From the NCBI RefSeq assembly GCF_002042965.1, contig NZ_MZNT01000005.1:124001-188000 (forward strand): a stretch of 64,000 nucleotides of DNA, written 5' to 3'. This document shows, in pieces, positions 7,690 to 17,340 of the stretch (positions are counted from its first letter, which is position 1; each line of letters opens with the position of its first letter). The notes beneath the pieces are model-generated. The model was not told the origin of the DNA. It searched no databases and saw only the letters and a program-made list of their open reading frames with translations. Made by a program: the position numbers and the translations under genes. The DNA is from Paenibacillus sp. 32352 (GTDB lineage Bacteria > Bacillota > Bacilli > Paenibacillales > NBRC-103111).

Positions 7690-7727
7690 AAAATAAAAAC
7701 GCCGAATCCCGAAAGATTCGACGTTTG
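7690..7727 (-). terminator. spo0A: Intrinsic terminator downstream of spo0A
   Basis: On the minus strand AAACG and CGAATC pair with GATTC and CGTTT across a small loop, followed by TTTTTATTTTT. It lies about 195 bp beyond the spo0A stop; the interval 7728-7921 shows no gene and may be 3' untranslated RNA. Confidence 0.7.
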
Positions 7728-7921
7728 TTATTACGCGTAATAGATCCCTCCGTTTCCCTTTACTCGCGTTAATATAACCGATAACTTACGCATGAGACGG
7801 AGGTGACTTTTCCAATTTTTATCGCAAAATGATGCTGTGAACACGAGGCTTCTTAACTTTATCCGATAAATTAACAGAACCAGACTCACTCATCGTCCTC
7901 AAACGAAGAACCGGCATCCTT

Positions 7922-8722
7922 TCACGAAACTTTATGCTCAATTCTCAGCTTATCCGCCACCATTGCTATAAACTCACTGTTCGTAGGCTTTGCTTTCGAA
8001 ATATTGATCGTATATCCGAACAAGTGGCTGATACTGTCGATGTTGCCGCGAGTCCATGCGACTTCGATTGCATGACGGATCGCCCGTTCGACGCGGCTAG
8101 GCGTCGTTTTGTATTTTTCGGCAATGGCCGGGTACAGCGTCTTGGTGATGGCTCCAAGAATTTCAATATTATTGTAGACCATGGTAATAGCCTCACGAAG
8201 ATATTGATAACCCTTGATATGAGCAGGCACCCCAATTTCATGGATGATGGTGGTGATGTTAGCGTCAAGATTTTTGGTTTTTGGCAGCTGCACGACATTT
8301 GCCTTAACGGGCGTTGGATTGGTTACCGAGCTGGATTGATTATTGGAGACCAGCTGGCGGATCCGATTCGTAAGGATTTCCATGTCAAAAGGCTTCAATA
8401 TGTAATAGGAAGCTCCGAGCTGCACCGCTTTTTGCGTAATATTTTCTTGTCCGAAAGCTGTCAGCATAATGATTTTGGGTTGAGGATGCAGATCCATTTC
8501 CCGCAGCTTTTCCAATACGCCAAGTCCGTCCAAATGCGGCATAATGATATCCAATATCAATACGTCCGGCAAACGATTACTTTGCTCAATTAAACGAAGA
8601 ACATCGTTACCATTGTACGCAACTCCGGTTACTTGCATATCGTCTTGTTCATCGATAAATTCGGAAAGTAAATTTGTGAATTCGCGATTATCATCAGCTA
8701 ACAATACTTCAATCATTTGCAA
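7922..8722 (-). CDS. spo0A: Sporulation master regulator Spo0A
   Basis: A 266-residue response regulator at the end of the sporulation phosphorelay. The receiver domain (about 1-125) has the acidic pair Asp10/Asp11, phosphoacceptor Asp58 in [12 protein letters not shown], Thr in MLTAFGQ, and the conserved Lys in ILKPFD. The C-terminal DNA-binding domain (about 150-266) has the near-invariant [15 protein letters not shown] recognition helix and [13 protein letters not shown]. Translation most likely begins at TTG 8722, because AAGGAGG lies 8 nt upstream; ATG 8716 is 14 nt away. The promoter region contains three 0A boxes. Confidence 0.98.
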   Translation of the reverse strand: MQMIEVLLADDNREFTNLLSEFIDEQDDMQVTGVAYNGNDVLRLIEQSNRLPDVLILDIIMPHLDGLGVLEKLREMDLHPQPKIIMLTAFGQENITQKAVQLGASYYILKPFDMEILTNRIRQLVSNNQSSSVTNPTPVKANVVQLPKTKNLDANITTIIHEIGVPAHIKGYQYLREAITMVYNNIEILGAITKTLYPAIAEKYKTTPSRVERAIRHAIEVAWTRGNIDSISHLFGYTINISKAKPTNSEFIAMVADKLRIEHKVS

Positions 8723-8780
8723 CGTAACATCCTCCTTCAAATGGCAACAAATAAGATTAGCAATATTTACCTAAGTATAC

Positions 8781-8889
8781 TTTCGACAAGAGCAATAAAA
8801 TTCCTTCTGTCGAAAATTATTTTTCTAGATTTTTTTTAAGTTTTCATTTATAATAAAAAATTTACACCAAATAAGTACATTATTCGACA
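8781..8889 (-). promoter_or_regulatory. spo0A: spo0A control region: sigma-H-like promoter and three 0A boxes
   Basis: A sigma-H-like -35 GAAGGAATT (8799-8807) is followed after 11 bp by GTCGAAA (8781-8787), one base from the RnnGAAT consensus. Three exact TGTCGAA 0A boxes are present: 8782-8788 (minus, overlapping the -10), 8808-8814 (plus) and 8883-8889 (minus). This matches the autoregulated sporulation promoter logic of B. subtilis spo0A. A separate vegetative promoter was not identified with confidence. Confidence 0.65.
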
Positions 8890-8914
8890 AAACTGTAAAG
8901 AAGTCAACAAAAAA

Positions 8915-8945
8915 GAAAAACTAAAGGCTTTTATCCTGCCTTTAG
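8915..8945 (-). terminator. spoIVB: Intrinsic terminator overlapping the end of spoIVB
   Basis: CTAAAGGC and GCCTTTAG form a perfect 8-bp stem that includes the last spoIVB codons, followed on the minus strand by TTTTTC. It separates spoIVB from spo0A. Confidence 0.85.
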
Positions 8946-10259
8946 CTCTTCTTTGGTATTTCTAAGCATGATCCCGGCGTCCTGGAGCATCCATTCGATG
9001 TAGCAGCCATAGCCGCTTGTAGGATCATTGACGAATACATGGGTTACCGCTCCGATGACTTTGCCGTTTTGTATGATGGGACTTCCGCTCATCCCTTGAA
9101 CAATGCCTCCTGTTTTTTCCAACAGGCGCGGATCGGTAATTTTGATGACCATCCCTTTGGTAGCCGGGTAATCCTGCTTGGCGACATGAACAACCTCGAT
9201 ATCGAACTTCTCCACCTTTTGACCGTTAACGACCGTATAGATCTGGGCGGAGCCTTCCTTAACCTCTTCAGCGAAAGCTACAGGCAGTGCTTCCTTGGTG
9301 AGCCCATGATCAGGCAGCTCCCCCATTTTGCCGAATATGCCGAAAGGGGTATTCTTCTCAATGTTGCCCAAGACCTTGCTCTCTTTGGAAAATTGAGCCC
9401 GCTTCTCTCCCGGTTCGCCGTTCTGGCTTTTGGAGATGGAGGTAACATTGGAGTGCACAATTTCCCCGGAGCCTACAGCAATAGGGGTCTGGGTATCCAT
9501 ATCGGTAATGACATGCCCCAGAGCTCCATATACCCCTTGATCCGGTGCATAGAAGGTCAACGTCCCTACGCCTGCCGCTGAGTCCCTAATGTACAGCCCC
9601 AATCGATAAGCCTTATCTACAATATCATAGGAAGGATAAATTTGAATATCAATCAGTTCATTGTTACGTTTGACAGTTAAAGTTAAAGGCTTCTTACTGC
9701 TGCCTGCTTCGGCTGTCAATTCGGCAACCCTGGATATTTCCTTCAGAGGCTTTCCGTTAATTTTGACGATAAGATCCCCAAGCTGTATCTTGGCATCCTC
9801 ACCCGGTGAAATCTTTTTGTCCTCGGCAACAGCCACGAGATGATGACCAACGACAAGGACGCCTGCTGATTTTAGCTTCACTCCGATGGTTTGGCCGCCG
9901 GGTATCACTTTTAAATCAGGTACTACACTAACCTTGACGGTTTTTAAAGGAATTTTACCGAAGAGCTTCAGCTTCATTTCCGCTTGACCCGCCTTGTAAG
10001 ATTCCAAAGAAATAGGGTGATGAAGATCCACTTGGAATGAGTGCTTGGCCGAACCGTTAACCTTCAAAATTTCCGGATCGTTCACTGTCACTTGCGCACT
10101 GACCGGCATAGCTAACTGAAGATGAGCCTGCTGGCCTGTGAAGAGCCTTAGCTCCTCGGGGAATGAGGCAAAGCTTTGGAAAGGCGTGGATAAACTCCCT
10201 AGACAAACGAAGAAGACGAGCATTAATCCAATCATTCTTTTTCGGTGTTTGGAACTCAC
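8931..10259 (-). CDS. spoIVB: SpoIVB serine peptidase (family S55)
   Basis: A 442-residue forespore signalling protease. In B. subtilis it crosses into the intermembrane space and cleaves SpoIVFA to activate pro-sigma-K processing. It has an N-terminal membrane anchor (about 9-31), a PDZ domain (about 125-205) and a C-terminal S55 domain. Catalytic candidates are His249 in GALGHV, Asp376 in ITDPRLL and the Ser in GMSGSP (391-393). The GTG start has GGGAG upstream. Its position between recN and spo0A is the conserved Bacillales order. A convincing sigma-G promoter was not picked out. Confidence 0.96.
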   Translation of the reverse strand: MSSKHRKRMIGLMLVFFVCLGSLSTPFQSFASFPEELRLFTGQQAHLQLAMPVSAQVTVNDPEILKVNGSAKHSFQVDLHHPISLESYKAGQAEMKLKLFGKIPLKTVKVSVVPDLKVIPGGQTIGVKLKSAGVLVVGHHLVAVAEDKKISPGEDAKIQLGDLIVKINGKPLKEISRVAELTAEAGSSKKPLTLTVKRNNELIDIQIYPSYDIVDKAYRLGLYIRDSAAGVGTLTFYAPDQGVYGALGHVITDMDTQTPIAVGSGEIVHSNVTSISKSQNGEPGEKRAQFSKESKVLGNIEKNTPFGIFGKMGELPDHGLTKEALPVAFAEEVKEGSAQIYTVVNGQKVEKFDIEVVHVAKQDYPATKGMVIKITDPRLLEKTGGIVQGMSGSPIIQNGKVIGAVTHVFVNDPTSGYGCYIEWMLQDAGIMLRNTKEELKAG

Positions 10260-10374
10260 GGTGTCACGCTCCCTTGCTTCCTTCGCTGCGGCCCTGTATA
10301 TTGCCGCTTGTGTACAATTAAGTTAACCTCACGCCCAACCTTTTATAAGTGAAAATGATGCCACGCTTGATCCT

Positions 10375-12069
10375 TTACATCCTTGATTTCTTTTCGTTAG
10401 CCAAATCCAACATTTCTTGAGCATGCTCCAGCGTCTTGCCCGTTACTTCGACACCGCCCAGCATACGGGCCAATTCATGAATACGGCCGTCTTGCTTCAG
10501 GTCATCTACATGAGTAAACGTGCGTTCGTTATCCGAGTTTTTATGAATCCGGTAATGGGCATCCGCCATACAAGCCACTTGAGGCAGATGGGTGATGGAG
10601 AATACTTGGCAGCCGCGCGACAGCTTGGACATTTTCTCGGCAATTGCTTGTGCGGCACGCCCGCTGACCCCGGTATCGACTTCGTCAAACACCAACACAG
10701 GAATACGGTCCATTCGAGCGAAAATCGATTTTAAGGCAAGCATAACCCGGGATATTTCCCCGCCGGATGCAATCTTGCTCAAGCTTCGCAGCGGCTCTCC
10801 CGGGTTCGCTGAGATCAGAAACTCAACCTCATCGGCACCATCGATGGTCAATGCCTCATCCCGGTAAAGAATTTGAACTTTAAATTGGGTTCTTTCCATA
10901 TGTAAATCCCGCAGTTCAGCTACAATTTCTTGCGCCAGCCGCTCAGCGATGAGCTGCCTTTTCTCGGACAGCTGTCTTGCCAGCTCCTGAGCCTTGGATA
11001 AGGCCGCAATTTCTTCTTTTTGCAGCTCCTGCAGTTTTTCGTCCTTATTCTCGATCAAATCCAGCTCCGCGGTGACCTTCTCCAAGTACTTCAATATTTC
11101 GTCTACATTTTCTCCGTACTTTCTTCTTAAGGTCGCAATCGTATCGAGTCTTTGTTCAATGTATTCCAGGCGGGCCGGATTGAACTCGATATCATCCCTG
11201 TAATCACGGATTTGGTATGCCGCATCCTCCAGCTGGTAATAGGCGCTTTGAGCCTGCTCGACCAGCGGCTTCAGCTTATCCGGATCCAGTCCGGCTATAT
11301 CCTCCAGCTTTTGAATGGCCTTATTAATGGCATCCAGGCCTTTATTCCCTGAATATAAAAGATCATAGGCATCAGCGGCGTGCTGGTATAATTTTTCCGC
11401 ATTTGCTAGTTTGCGTTTTTCTTCGAATAATAATTCATCTTCGCCGCGTTTTAATTGAGCCGATGTGATTTCTTCAACCTGAAAGCGATATAAATCAAGC
11501 ATTTGCAGCGATTGCTTGCTGGTTTCCTCTAACTCCTTAAGGCTTTTTCGTATATGAGAATACTTCTCAAAGGCTTGCTGGTACTGCTGCTTAATCGGCC
11601 CAATTTCGTTGTCACCGAACATATCGAGCCAGCGGATATGCTCTTCCACATGAAACAAGGATTGATGCTCGTGCTGACCATGAATGTTAACAAGCCATTC
11701 TCCTACTTCCTTCAAACCGGATAAATTGACAAGCTGACCGTTAATCCGGCTTGTGCTTTTTCCCTGGGAAGTAATTTCCCGCCGTATGATCAAATGATTC
11801 TCCGAATCCGCTTCGATTCCAAGCTCAGACAAGGTGCCCCACACCGGATGCCCGCTTTCTATCTGAAACAATGCCTCGATAGTAGCCTTGTCGCTGCCAT
11901 AGCGAACCAGATCAGCAGAGCTTCTTCCTCCGGCGATTAAGGTTAAAGCATCGATAATGATCGATTTTCCGGCGCCAGTCTCCCCTGTAAGCACGTGAAA
12001 CCCTTTTCGAAAATGCAAATGGACGGCTTCAATAACCGCTAAATTCCGTATCGACATCTCAAGAAGCAT
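10375..12069 (-). CDS. recN: DNA repair ATPase RecN
   Basis: A 564-residue SMC-like protein that acts early in double-strand break repair. The N-terminus has Walker A GETGAGKS (29-36). A long coiled-coil region spans roughly 150-370, and the C-terminus carries the ABC signature SGGEISRVMLAL and Walker B VLVFDEVDTGVSG. It is close to the usual length (about 575). It lies 16 bp downstream of argR in the same direction, so the two are probably co-transcribed. Confidence 0.97.
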   Translation of the reverse strand: MLLEMSIRNLAVIEAVHLHFRKGFHVLTGETGAGKSIIIDALTLIAGGRSSADLVRYGSDKATIEALFQIESGHPVWGTLSELGIEADSENHLIIRREITSQGKSTSRINGQLVNLSGLKEVGEWLVNIHGQHEHQSLFHVEEHIRWLDMFGDNEIGPIKQQYQQAFEKYSHIRKSLKELEETSKQSLQMLDLYRFQVEEITSAQLKRGEDELLFEEKRKLANAEKLYQHAADAYDLLYSGNKGLDAINKAIQKLEDIAGLDPDKLKPLVEQAQSAYYQLEDAAYQIRDYRDDIEFNPARLEYIEQRLDTIATLRRKYGENVDEILKYLEKVTAELDLIENKDEKLQELQKEEIAALSKAQELARQLSEKRQLIAERLAQEIVAELRDLHMERTQFKVQILYRDEALTIDGADEVEFLISANPGEPLRSLSKIASGGEISRVMLALKSIFARMDRIPVLVFDEVDTGVSGRAAQAIAEKMSKLSRGCQVFSITHLPQVACMADAHYRIHKNSDNERTFTHVDDLKQDGRIHELARMLGGVEVTGKTLEHAQEMLDLANEKKSRM

Positions 12070-12085
12070 CGTTCTCTCTCTCCCG

Positions 12086-12535
12086 TTAACTCAGCATGGA
12101 TAAAATCTGATTGACAACCATTCCGCTCTGCTCTTTGGTTCGGCATATAATTAGAATGGTGTCGTCCCCGCAAATCGTTCCCATGATTTCGTTCCATTCC
12201 AGACTGTCTATTAGGGCACCAATGGCATTGGCTGTTCCAGGCAAGCTTTTCATTACGACCAAATTTTCTGTGTAATCGATATGCACGAAATGATCGTTGA
12301 GCGCTCTCTTGAGTCTGTGCATGGGATTGTAGCGTTGATCGGCAGGAACCGAATATTTATAACGGCCGTCATCGAGCGGCACTTTGATGAGATGCAGCTC
12401 CTTGATATCTCGCGATATCGTAGCTTGAGTCACGGGGAAACCTGCTGTCTTAAGCTGTTCCACCAGCTCGTCCTGCGTCTCGATTTCATTGTTCGTGATG
12501 ATTTCCCGAATTTTGATATGCCTTTGGCCTTTCAT
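12086..12535 (-). CDS. argR: Arginine repressor ArgR/AhrC
   Basis: A 149-residue transcription factor that binds ARG boxes as an arginine-loaded hexamer. The N-terminal winged helix-turn-helix includes [18 protein letters not shown], and the C-terminal oligomerisation and arginine-binding domain has [21 protein letters not shown] lies 7 nt before the ATG. The 5' leader carries three tandem 40-bp hairpin units that end 4 nt before this Shine-Dalgarno. No ARG box was assigned, because the repeats dominate the upstream region. Confidence 0.96.
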   Translation of the reverse strand: MKGQRHIKIREIITNNEIETQDELVEQLKTAGFPVTQATISRDIKELHLIKVPLDDGRYKYSVPADQRYNPMHRLKRALNDHFVHIDYTENLVVMKSLPGTANAIGALIDSLEWNEIMGTICGDDTILIICRTKEQSGMVVNQILSMLS

Positions 12536-12550
12536 TATTTACCTCCCAAG

Positions 12551-12666
12551 AGTTTTACGAAGTAAAACTCACTTCGTAAGCGTTGCTTAGTTTTTACGAA
12601 GTAAAAACTCACTCCGTAAGCATTGCTTAGTTTTTACGAAGTAAAAACTCACTTCGTAAGCATTGC
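12551..12666 (-). repeat. Tandem hairpin repeats (three units) in the argR 5' leader
   Basis: Three units with about 38-40 bp period. In the argR direction each reads GCTTACGAAGTGAG (one unit GCTTACGGAG) followed by a GTTTT(T)-ACTTCGT-AAAAC hairpin and CTAAGCAA. Hairpins lie at 12551-12569, 12589-12609 and 12629-12649. In units with ACGAAGT, that segment is also the exact complement of the loop ACTTCGT, so two alternative pairings are possible. The last hairpin ends just before CTTGGGAGG of argR. Confidence 0.9.
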
Positions 12667-12698
12667 GATTTCCTGCAGGACATTATTCCATTATACAG

Positions 12699-13178
12699 TT
12701 ATCCCGTCTCTTCTTCATCCGAATCCATATTCATGTGAAAAACAATCCGTTTTACTCTATTCTGTTGCAGCTCGAGGTAAAGAACTCCTGATGTTTGCGG
12801 ATACAGAAGCTGATAGACAAGCAAGTGATCCCGAACCGAGCTCCCCGTCATTTCGATCGGCTTACGATCCTTAGCTACTTTAACCGCGTAATAAAGACCG
12901 TCTTGCTCGGCAAAATAATCAATAAACAATCGGCTCTGCAGCTGTTCATCGTCGTTGACCGTGATCTGCATGGGAATACGCTGTTTACCGCTAACCACCG
13001 TGTAGCCTGCGCTTTCAAGCAGCCGCGTTGCTTCGTCCTCAGGCGCTTCCTGAGCCTCCGGAACAGGATACAGCCCTTGCTCCACTGTTTCCTTCATGCG
13101 CCCCCGAACATACATAAAAAGCCAGGTTCCCAATACCACTACAATGAGAAAGATGACTAAACCGTCCCCGTTCTGCAT
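12699..13178 (-). CDS. Membrane-anchored hypothetical protein
   Basis: A 159-residue protein with one N-terminal membrane segment (about residues 6-24) and a soluble domain. The domain has LLESAGYTVVSGKQRIPM, DYFAEQDGLYYAVKVAK and VRDHLLVYQLLYPQTSGVLYLEL. The spacing of charged residues on these beta segments resembles a PD-(D/E)xK-like nuclease or restriction-like fold, but this is only an impression. It sits between tlyA and argR, where many Firmicutes and Actinobacteria carry NAD kinase. The start codon GGATGCC context lacks a strong Shine-Dalgarno. Confidence 0.65.
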   Translation of the reverse strand: MQNGDGLVIFLIVVVLGTWLFMYVRGRMKETVEQGLYPVPEAQEAPEDEATRLLESAGYTVVSGKQRIPMQITVNDDEQLQSRLFIDYFAEQDGLYYAVKVAKDRKPIEMTGSSVRDHLLVYQLLYPQTSGVLYLELQQNRVKRIVFHMNMDSDEEETG

Positions 13179-13251
13179 GGCATCCCTTCACCTCAAGCCT
13201 TAGTATTCGAGAAAACAGGAGCAATATCCTCCAAAAACGGAAAAAAACTCA

Positions 13252-14085
13252 TCAGTTTGATGAGTTTTGAAGCTTTTGCGCATCGCTGACCACTTGCTGA
13301 ATTTGTTCCTCAATAGCTTCGGGATAAACCACAGCTTCATCGGTGTTACAGCGGAAATAGGCCAAAAATTCAACATTGCCTTCCCCGCCCTTAATCGGCG
13401 AAAACGTCAATCCTTTCAGCACAAAACCTGTATCCGCCGCGAAGCTTAATACGGTCTGCAGAACTTCCGTATGAACCGCAGGCTCACGAACAACCCCGGT
13501 CTTAGGAACCTTCTCCCGACCTGCTTCAAATTGCGGTTTAATCAAAGCAACCACTTCACCATTCTCCAGAAGCAGTGTTTTGAGTGTGGGCAAAATCAGC
13601 TTCAAGGATATAAACGATACATCGATGGAAGCAAACGAAGGGCTCGGACCCTGTAAATCCGCAGGCTGCATAAACCGGAAATTGGTTCGCTCCATGACGT
13701 TTACACGGGAATCGCTGCGTAAAGACCAATCCAGCTGATTGTACCCTACATCAATAGCATATACGTAGGATGCGCCGTTTTGCAGTGCACAGTCGGTAAA
13801 CCCGCCTGTAGAAGCCCCGATATCCAGCATCGTTACTCCGTTCAGGTCGATCTGGAATTGCTTTAACGCTTTTTCCAGCTTCAACCCGCCGCGGCTTACG
13901 TAGGGGTGGATGGCGCCTTTCACAACAATTTTGGAGGAGCGGGCAATTTTCGTACCCGCTTTATCCAACGGCTCATCATCGACCAATACAAGGCCGGCCA
14001 TGATTGACGCCTTAGCTTTTTCCCTCGATTCAAAAAAACCCTGCTCAACGAGCAATACATCCAAACGTTCTTTATCTGCTGCCAT
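13252..14085 (-). CDS. tlyA: TlyA-family 2'-O-ribose rRNA methyltransferase (YqxC)
   Basis: A 277-residue protein with an N-terminal S4 RNA-binding domain (about 6-65; RLDVLLVEQGFFESREKAKA) and an FtsJ-like SAM methyltransferase domain. The SAM-binding motif is MLDIGASTGGFTDCAL, followed by AIDVGYNQLDW. TlyA enzymes methylate cytidines of 16S and/or 23S rRNA and affect capreomycin sensitivity; which positions are modified here is unknown. It lies 31 bp after dxs and probably shares its transcript. Confidence 0.93.
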   Translation of the reverse strand: MAADKERLDVLLVEQGFFESREKAKASIMAGLVLVDDEPLDKAGTKIARSSKIVVKGAIHPYVSRGGLKLEKALKQFQIDLNGVTMLDIGASTGGFTDCALQNGASYVYAIDVGYNQLDWSLRSDSRVNVMERTNFRFMQPADLQGPSPSFASIDVSFISLKLILPTLKTLLLENGEVVALIKPQFEAGREKVPKTGVVREPAVHTEVLQTVLSFAADTGFVLKGLTFSPIKGGEGNVEFLAYFRCNTDEAVVYPEAIEEQIQQVVSDAQKLQNSSN

Positions 14086-14116
14086 CTATTGCTGCTCCTA
14101 CTTTCTCGTGCATGCC

Positions 14117-16003
14117 TTATGCACGCTGGCGTTTGCGAGGCATCAGCGCTTGCACATCGGATACGAGACGCTCAACGGTAAGACCGACCTCTCTGCGCTG
14201 CTCCCCAACAGAGCCGTGCTCTACAAAATAATCCGGTACTCCGATAATTTTAATCTGCAATCCATAAATGCTTTGGCTGGAATAAAACTCAAGCACGCCA
14301 CTGCCGAAGCCACCCATCTGAGCGCCTTCCTCCAATGTGATGATCGGAAGATGCTCTTTGGCAAGCTGGAGCAGCATCGCCTCATCCATTGGCTTAATGA
14401 ACCTTGCGTTCACTACGCGGAGCTGGATTCCTTCTTTGTTCAGCTGTTCTGCCGCTTCCATGGCGATAGGAATCATCGGACCGACAGCCAGCACCACGGC
14501 GCTGTCCCCTGGTCTCAAGACTTCCCAGCTGCCGATTGGAATCGTATGAAGCGGTTCATCCATAGGCACGCCAAGTCCGGCAATACGCGGATAGCGGACT
14601 GCGATAGGACCGTCATTATATTCGACTGAAGTTTTGAGCATATGCCGCAGCTCATTCTCGTCCTTAGGCATCATCAAAACCATATTAGGAATGCTGCGTA
14701 AATAAGCGATATCGTACACGCCCTGGTGCGTCTCTCCGTCAGGTCCGACGAAGCCGGCGCGGTCAATAGCGAAAATAACATTCAGGTCGGCACGGCAAAT
14801 ATCATGCACTACCTGATCGTATGCACGTTGCAGGAAGGTAGAGTACACCGCAAATACAGGCTTGATTCCTTCGCTAGCGAGGCCCGCGCATAAAGTGGCG
14901 GCATGCTGTTCCGCAATACCCACATCGATCATACGACCGGGAAACTGCTTCGCAAAGCCGTTCAAACCGGAACCGCCCGGCATGGCTGGAGTCACGGCAA
15001 CGATTCGATCGTCCTGCTTGGCAAGCTCAATCAAAGTATTGCCGAAAACCTCCGTATACATCGGCGGTCCGACGACTTTCAGCATTTGGCCGGATTCGAT
15101 CTTGTACGGACTGGCTCCATGCCATGCATAGGAGTCCTTTTCCGCAGGCGTGTAGCCCTTGCCTTTAAGAGTCAGGACATGAACCATAACCGGCCCTTCC
15201 ACCTTTTCAGCCTGCTTCAAGGTTTCCAGTAATACCGGAAGGTTGTTCCCGTCAACAGGTCCGAAATAAGTAAAGCCCAGCTCTTCAAACAATACGCCGC
15301 TAACAACCATATATTTCAGCGAATCCTTAAGCTTCTCCAGCGTTTTGGCCAGAGTTCCTCCGATTGCCGGTATTTTTTTGATCAAATACTCGACTTCTTC
15401 CTTCACCTTCACATAGTTGCGGTCCGACCGGATTTTACCCAAATAGTTATGAAGAGCCCCTACGTTAGGAGCGATGGACATTTCATTATCATTCAAAATG
15501 ACCATCAAATTCTTTTTCTCATGACCGATATGGTTCATGGCTTCAAAGGCCATTCCGCCTGTCAGCGCACCGTCGCCGATAATGGCGATAACCTTATTCC
15601 TCTCGCCTTTAAAATCCCGCGCCATGGCCATCCCCATAGCTGCCGATAAGGAAGTACTGCTGTGTCCGGCTTCCCAGACATCGTGTTCGCTCTCGGAGCG
15701 TTTTACAAATCCGCACATTCCTTTGTATTTACGCAAAGTATCAAACTTGTCCATACGTCCGGTAAACATTTTATGAACATAGGATTGATGTCCCACATCA
15801 AAAATAAATTTGTCATAGGGACTATTAAACAAGTAATGCAGCGCAATTGTAAGCTCAACGACTCCAAGGTTAGACGAGAGGTGTCCACCAGTGACTGAAA
15901 GCTTTTCAACAAGAAACTGTCTGGTTTCTGCAGCCAGTTGCTCCAGTTGCTCCATAGACAGCTTCTTCAAGTCTTCAGGCTGATTGATTTGTTCGAGCAG
16001 CAC
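14117..16003 (-). CDS. dxs: 1-deoxy-D-xylulose-5-phosphate synthase
   Basis: A 628-residue thiamin-diphosphate enzyme that condenses pyruvate and glyceraldehyde-3-phosphate, the first step of the MEP isoprenoid pathway. The ThDP-binding [15 protein letters not shown], the Dxs-type [17 protein letters not shown] start and the transketolase C-terminal domain ([28 protein letters not shown]) are present. GTG at 16003 is chosen as start from the GAGGGA site 9 nt upstream and family alignment ([11 protein letters not shown]); the frame remains open further upstream. A sigma-A-like promoter lies about 100 bp upstream. Confidence 0.96.
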   Translation of the reverse strand: MLLEQINQPEDLKKLSMEQLEQLAAETRQFLVEKLSVTGGHLSSNLGVVELTIALHYLFNSPYDKFIFDVGHQSYVHKMFTGRMDKFDTLRKYKGMCGFVKRSESEHDVWEAGHSSTSLSAAMGMAMARDFKGERNKVIAIIGDGALTGGMAFEAMNHIGHEKKNLMVILNDNEMSIAPNVGALHNYLGKIRSDRNYVKVKEEVEYLIKKIPAIGGTLAKTLEKLKDSLKYMVVSGVLFEELGFTYFGPVDGNNLPVLLETLKQAEKVEGPVMVHVLTLKGKGYTPAEKDSYAWHGASPYKIESGQMLKVVGPPMYTEVFGNTLIELAKQDDRIVAVTPAMPGGSGLNGFAKQFPGRMIDVGIAEQHAATLCAGLASEGIKPVFAVYSTFLQRAYDQVVHDICRADLNVIFAIDRAGFVGPDGETHQGVYDIAYLRSIPNMVLMMPKDENELRHMLKTSVEYNDGPIAVRYPRIAGLGVPMDEPLHTIPIGSWEVLRPGDSAVVLAVGPMIPIAMEAAEQLNKEGIQLRVVNARFIKPMDEAMLLQLAKEHLPIITLEEGAQMGGFGSGVLEFYSSQSIYGLQIKIIGVPDYFVEHGSVGEQRREVGLTVERLVSDVQALMPRKRQRA

Positions 16004-16104
16004 GCTTGTTCCCTCGCTTCCTTGATTGAATTTAAAATCTATATGCCGAACCGGGAAAAGTGAACCTGTCAACTGGTACGAAAATCTTGAAAATGGTTGA
16101 ACCC

Positions 16105-16133
16105 ATTATAACACACGGTCAATTTCCCCTCAA
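16105..16133 (-). promoter_or_regulatory. dxs: Sigma-A promoter for dxs
   Basis: Minus-strand TTGAGG (16128-16133), 17-bp spacer, TATAAT (16105-16110) with an upstream TGT that makes an extended -10. It lies in the gap between ispA and dxs. Confidence 0.6.
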
Positions 16134-16180
16134 ATGAAACCTCCATGAAAGGACACTGATTCCAGCGCATCACTGTACTT

Positions 16181-17086
16181 CTAATGATCTCTTTGGATCA
16201 AATAATCGGCAAGCTGAAGCAATCTGTCCACATAAGGGAAGTCCGCATCGATCAACGCCTGCTTGCCTTGTTCGGTTAACTGAACCACCTTTTCTTTGGA
16301 TGCTTCAATACCGACGAAGTACGGATAGGTCACCTTCTGCTGTTTTTCATCGCTTTTGACAGGCTTGCCCAGTTTCTCTTCGTCACCGATCACATCAAGG
16401 ATATCATCTTGAATTTGGAACGCGAGCCCGATATGCTGTCCGAACTTTTCAAGAGCCTGAAGCTGCTTTGGAGTCGCACCACCCAGGTGCCCTCCTGCCT
16501 TCAAGGAAAAGACGATGAGATCGCTGGTTTTGTGCAGATGGATATATTCCAGCTGCTCCAAGCCGGTAATTCCCTGCTCACCCAGCATGTCCGCCGCTTG
16601 TCCGCCAACCATCCCCGGCGCTCCCGCCAGTCTGGACAAATCTTCAACGATCTCAACGATCGTCTCGGCAGGTACGCCATAAGCGCGGTAAGCTTGCACA
16701 ATCGAATAAAAGGCGTGGGTCAGCAGCCCGTCTCCGGCCAGAATAGCCATAGCCTCCCCGTACACTTTATGATTGGTCAGCTTGCCCCTGCGGTAATCGT
16801 CGTTATCCATGGCAGGAAGATCGTCATGAATAAGCGAATACGTGTGAATCATCTCAACGGCAAGAGCTACCGGAATCGCTTCCTCGATGCTTCCCTTTAA
16901 CGCTTCCACCGCTGTCAGCACCAGAATCGGACGCAGCCGCTTTCCCCCTGCCATGAGGGAATACATCATGGATTCGCGCAGGCTGTCAGGAATATTCCAT
17001 ATTTCCGGCAATGATTCGGCCAATTCCGCTTCAATCAATGCTGTCTTTTGCTCTAAATAGTGTTGTATGGAAGAGTCCGTGCTCAT
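16181..17086 (-). CDS. ispA: Polyprenyl (farnesyl) diphosphate synthase
   Basis: A 301-residue trans-prenyltransferase that extends DMAPP with IPP to farnesyl diphosphate. The first aspartate-rich motif is LIHDDLPAMDNDD and the second is FQIQDDILDV. The motif GGKRLRP near residue 50 binds IPP. The length and the residues before the first motif suit a C15 product, though chain length is inferred. The ATG overlaps the xseB stop (ATGA), so it is translationally coupled to exonuclease VII genes. Confidence 0.95.
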   Translation of the reverse strand: MSTDSSIQHYLEQKTALIEAELAESLPEIWNIPDSLRESMMYSLMAGGKRLRPILVLTAVEALKGSIEEAIPVALAVEMIHTYSLIHDDLPAMDNDDYRRGKLTNHKVYGEAMAILAGDGLLTHAFYSIVQAYRAYGVPAETIVEIVEDLSRLAGAPGMVGGQAADMLGEQGITGLEQLEYIHLHKTSDLIVFSLKAGGHLGGATPKQLQALEKFGQHIGLAFQIQDDILDVIGDEEKLGKPVKSDEKQQKVTYPYFVGIEASKEKVVQLTEQGKQALIDADFPYVDRLLQLADYLIQRDH

Positions 17087-17340
17087 TTAAGTTCACCTTT
17101 CTCGTCAGCTGAAGGGTTGAACGGCTTTTTGACCAGTCCGCCTTCCTGATCCATCAAAATTTCTATTTTTCTTTCGACCTGCTCGAGCTTTTGTCCGCAT
17201 AGCTGGGATAGCTTCATCCCTTCCTGAAACAGCTCGATCGCCTGCTCCAGCGGAACGTCTCCGCTTTCCAGCCTGGCTACGATCTCTTCAAGCTTGTCCA
17301 TAGCTTCTTCAAAGCTAGGTGTCGTTTCCGGTTTTGTCAT
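17083..17340 (-). CDS. xseB: Exodeoxyribonuclease VII small subunit
   Basis: An 85-residue helical subunit with the family core FEEAMDKLEEIVARLESGDVPLEQAI (cut: FEEAMDKLEEIV and GDVPLEQAIELF). It forms the stalk helices that bind XseA. The start at 17340 lies within the end of xseA and has AGGAGAAGC upstream; a longer open frame exists but its extension is the xseA coding sequence read out of frame. Confidence 0.94.
   Translation of the reverse strand: MTKPETTPSFEEAMDKLEEIVARLESGDVPLEQAIELFQEGMKLSQLCGQKLEQVERKIEILMDQEGGLVKKPFNPSADEKGELK

Noticed and set aside
12551..12666. Tandem repeats with regular period considered as a CRISPR array
   Set aside because: The units have no unique spacers, are only about 40 bp apart in total, contain strong internal hairpins and have no cas genes nearby. 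The nusB and spoIIIAB arrays were rejected for the same reason.
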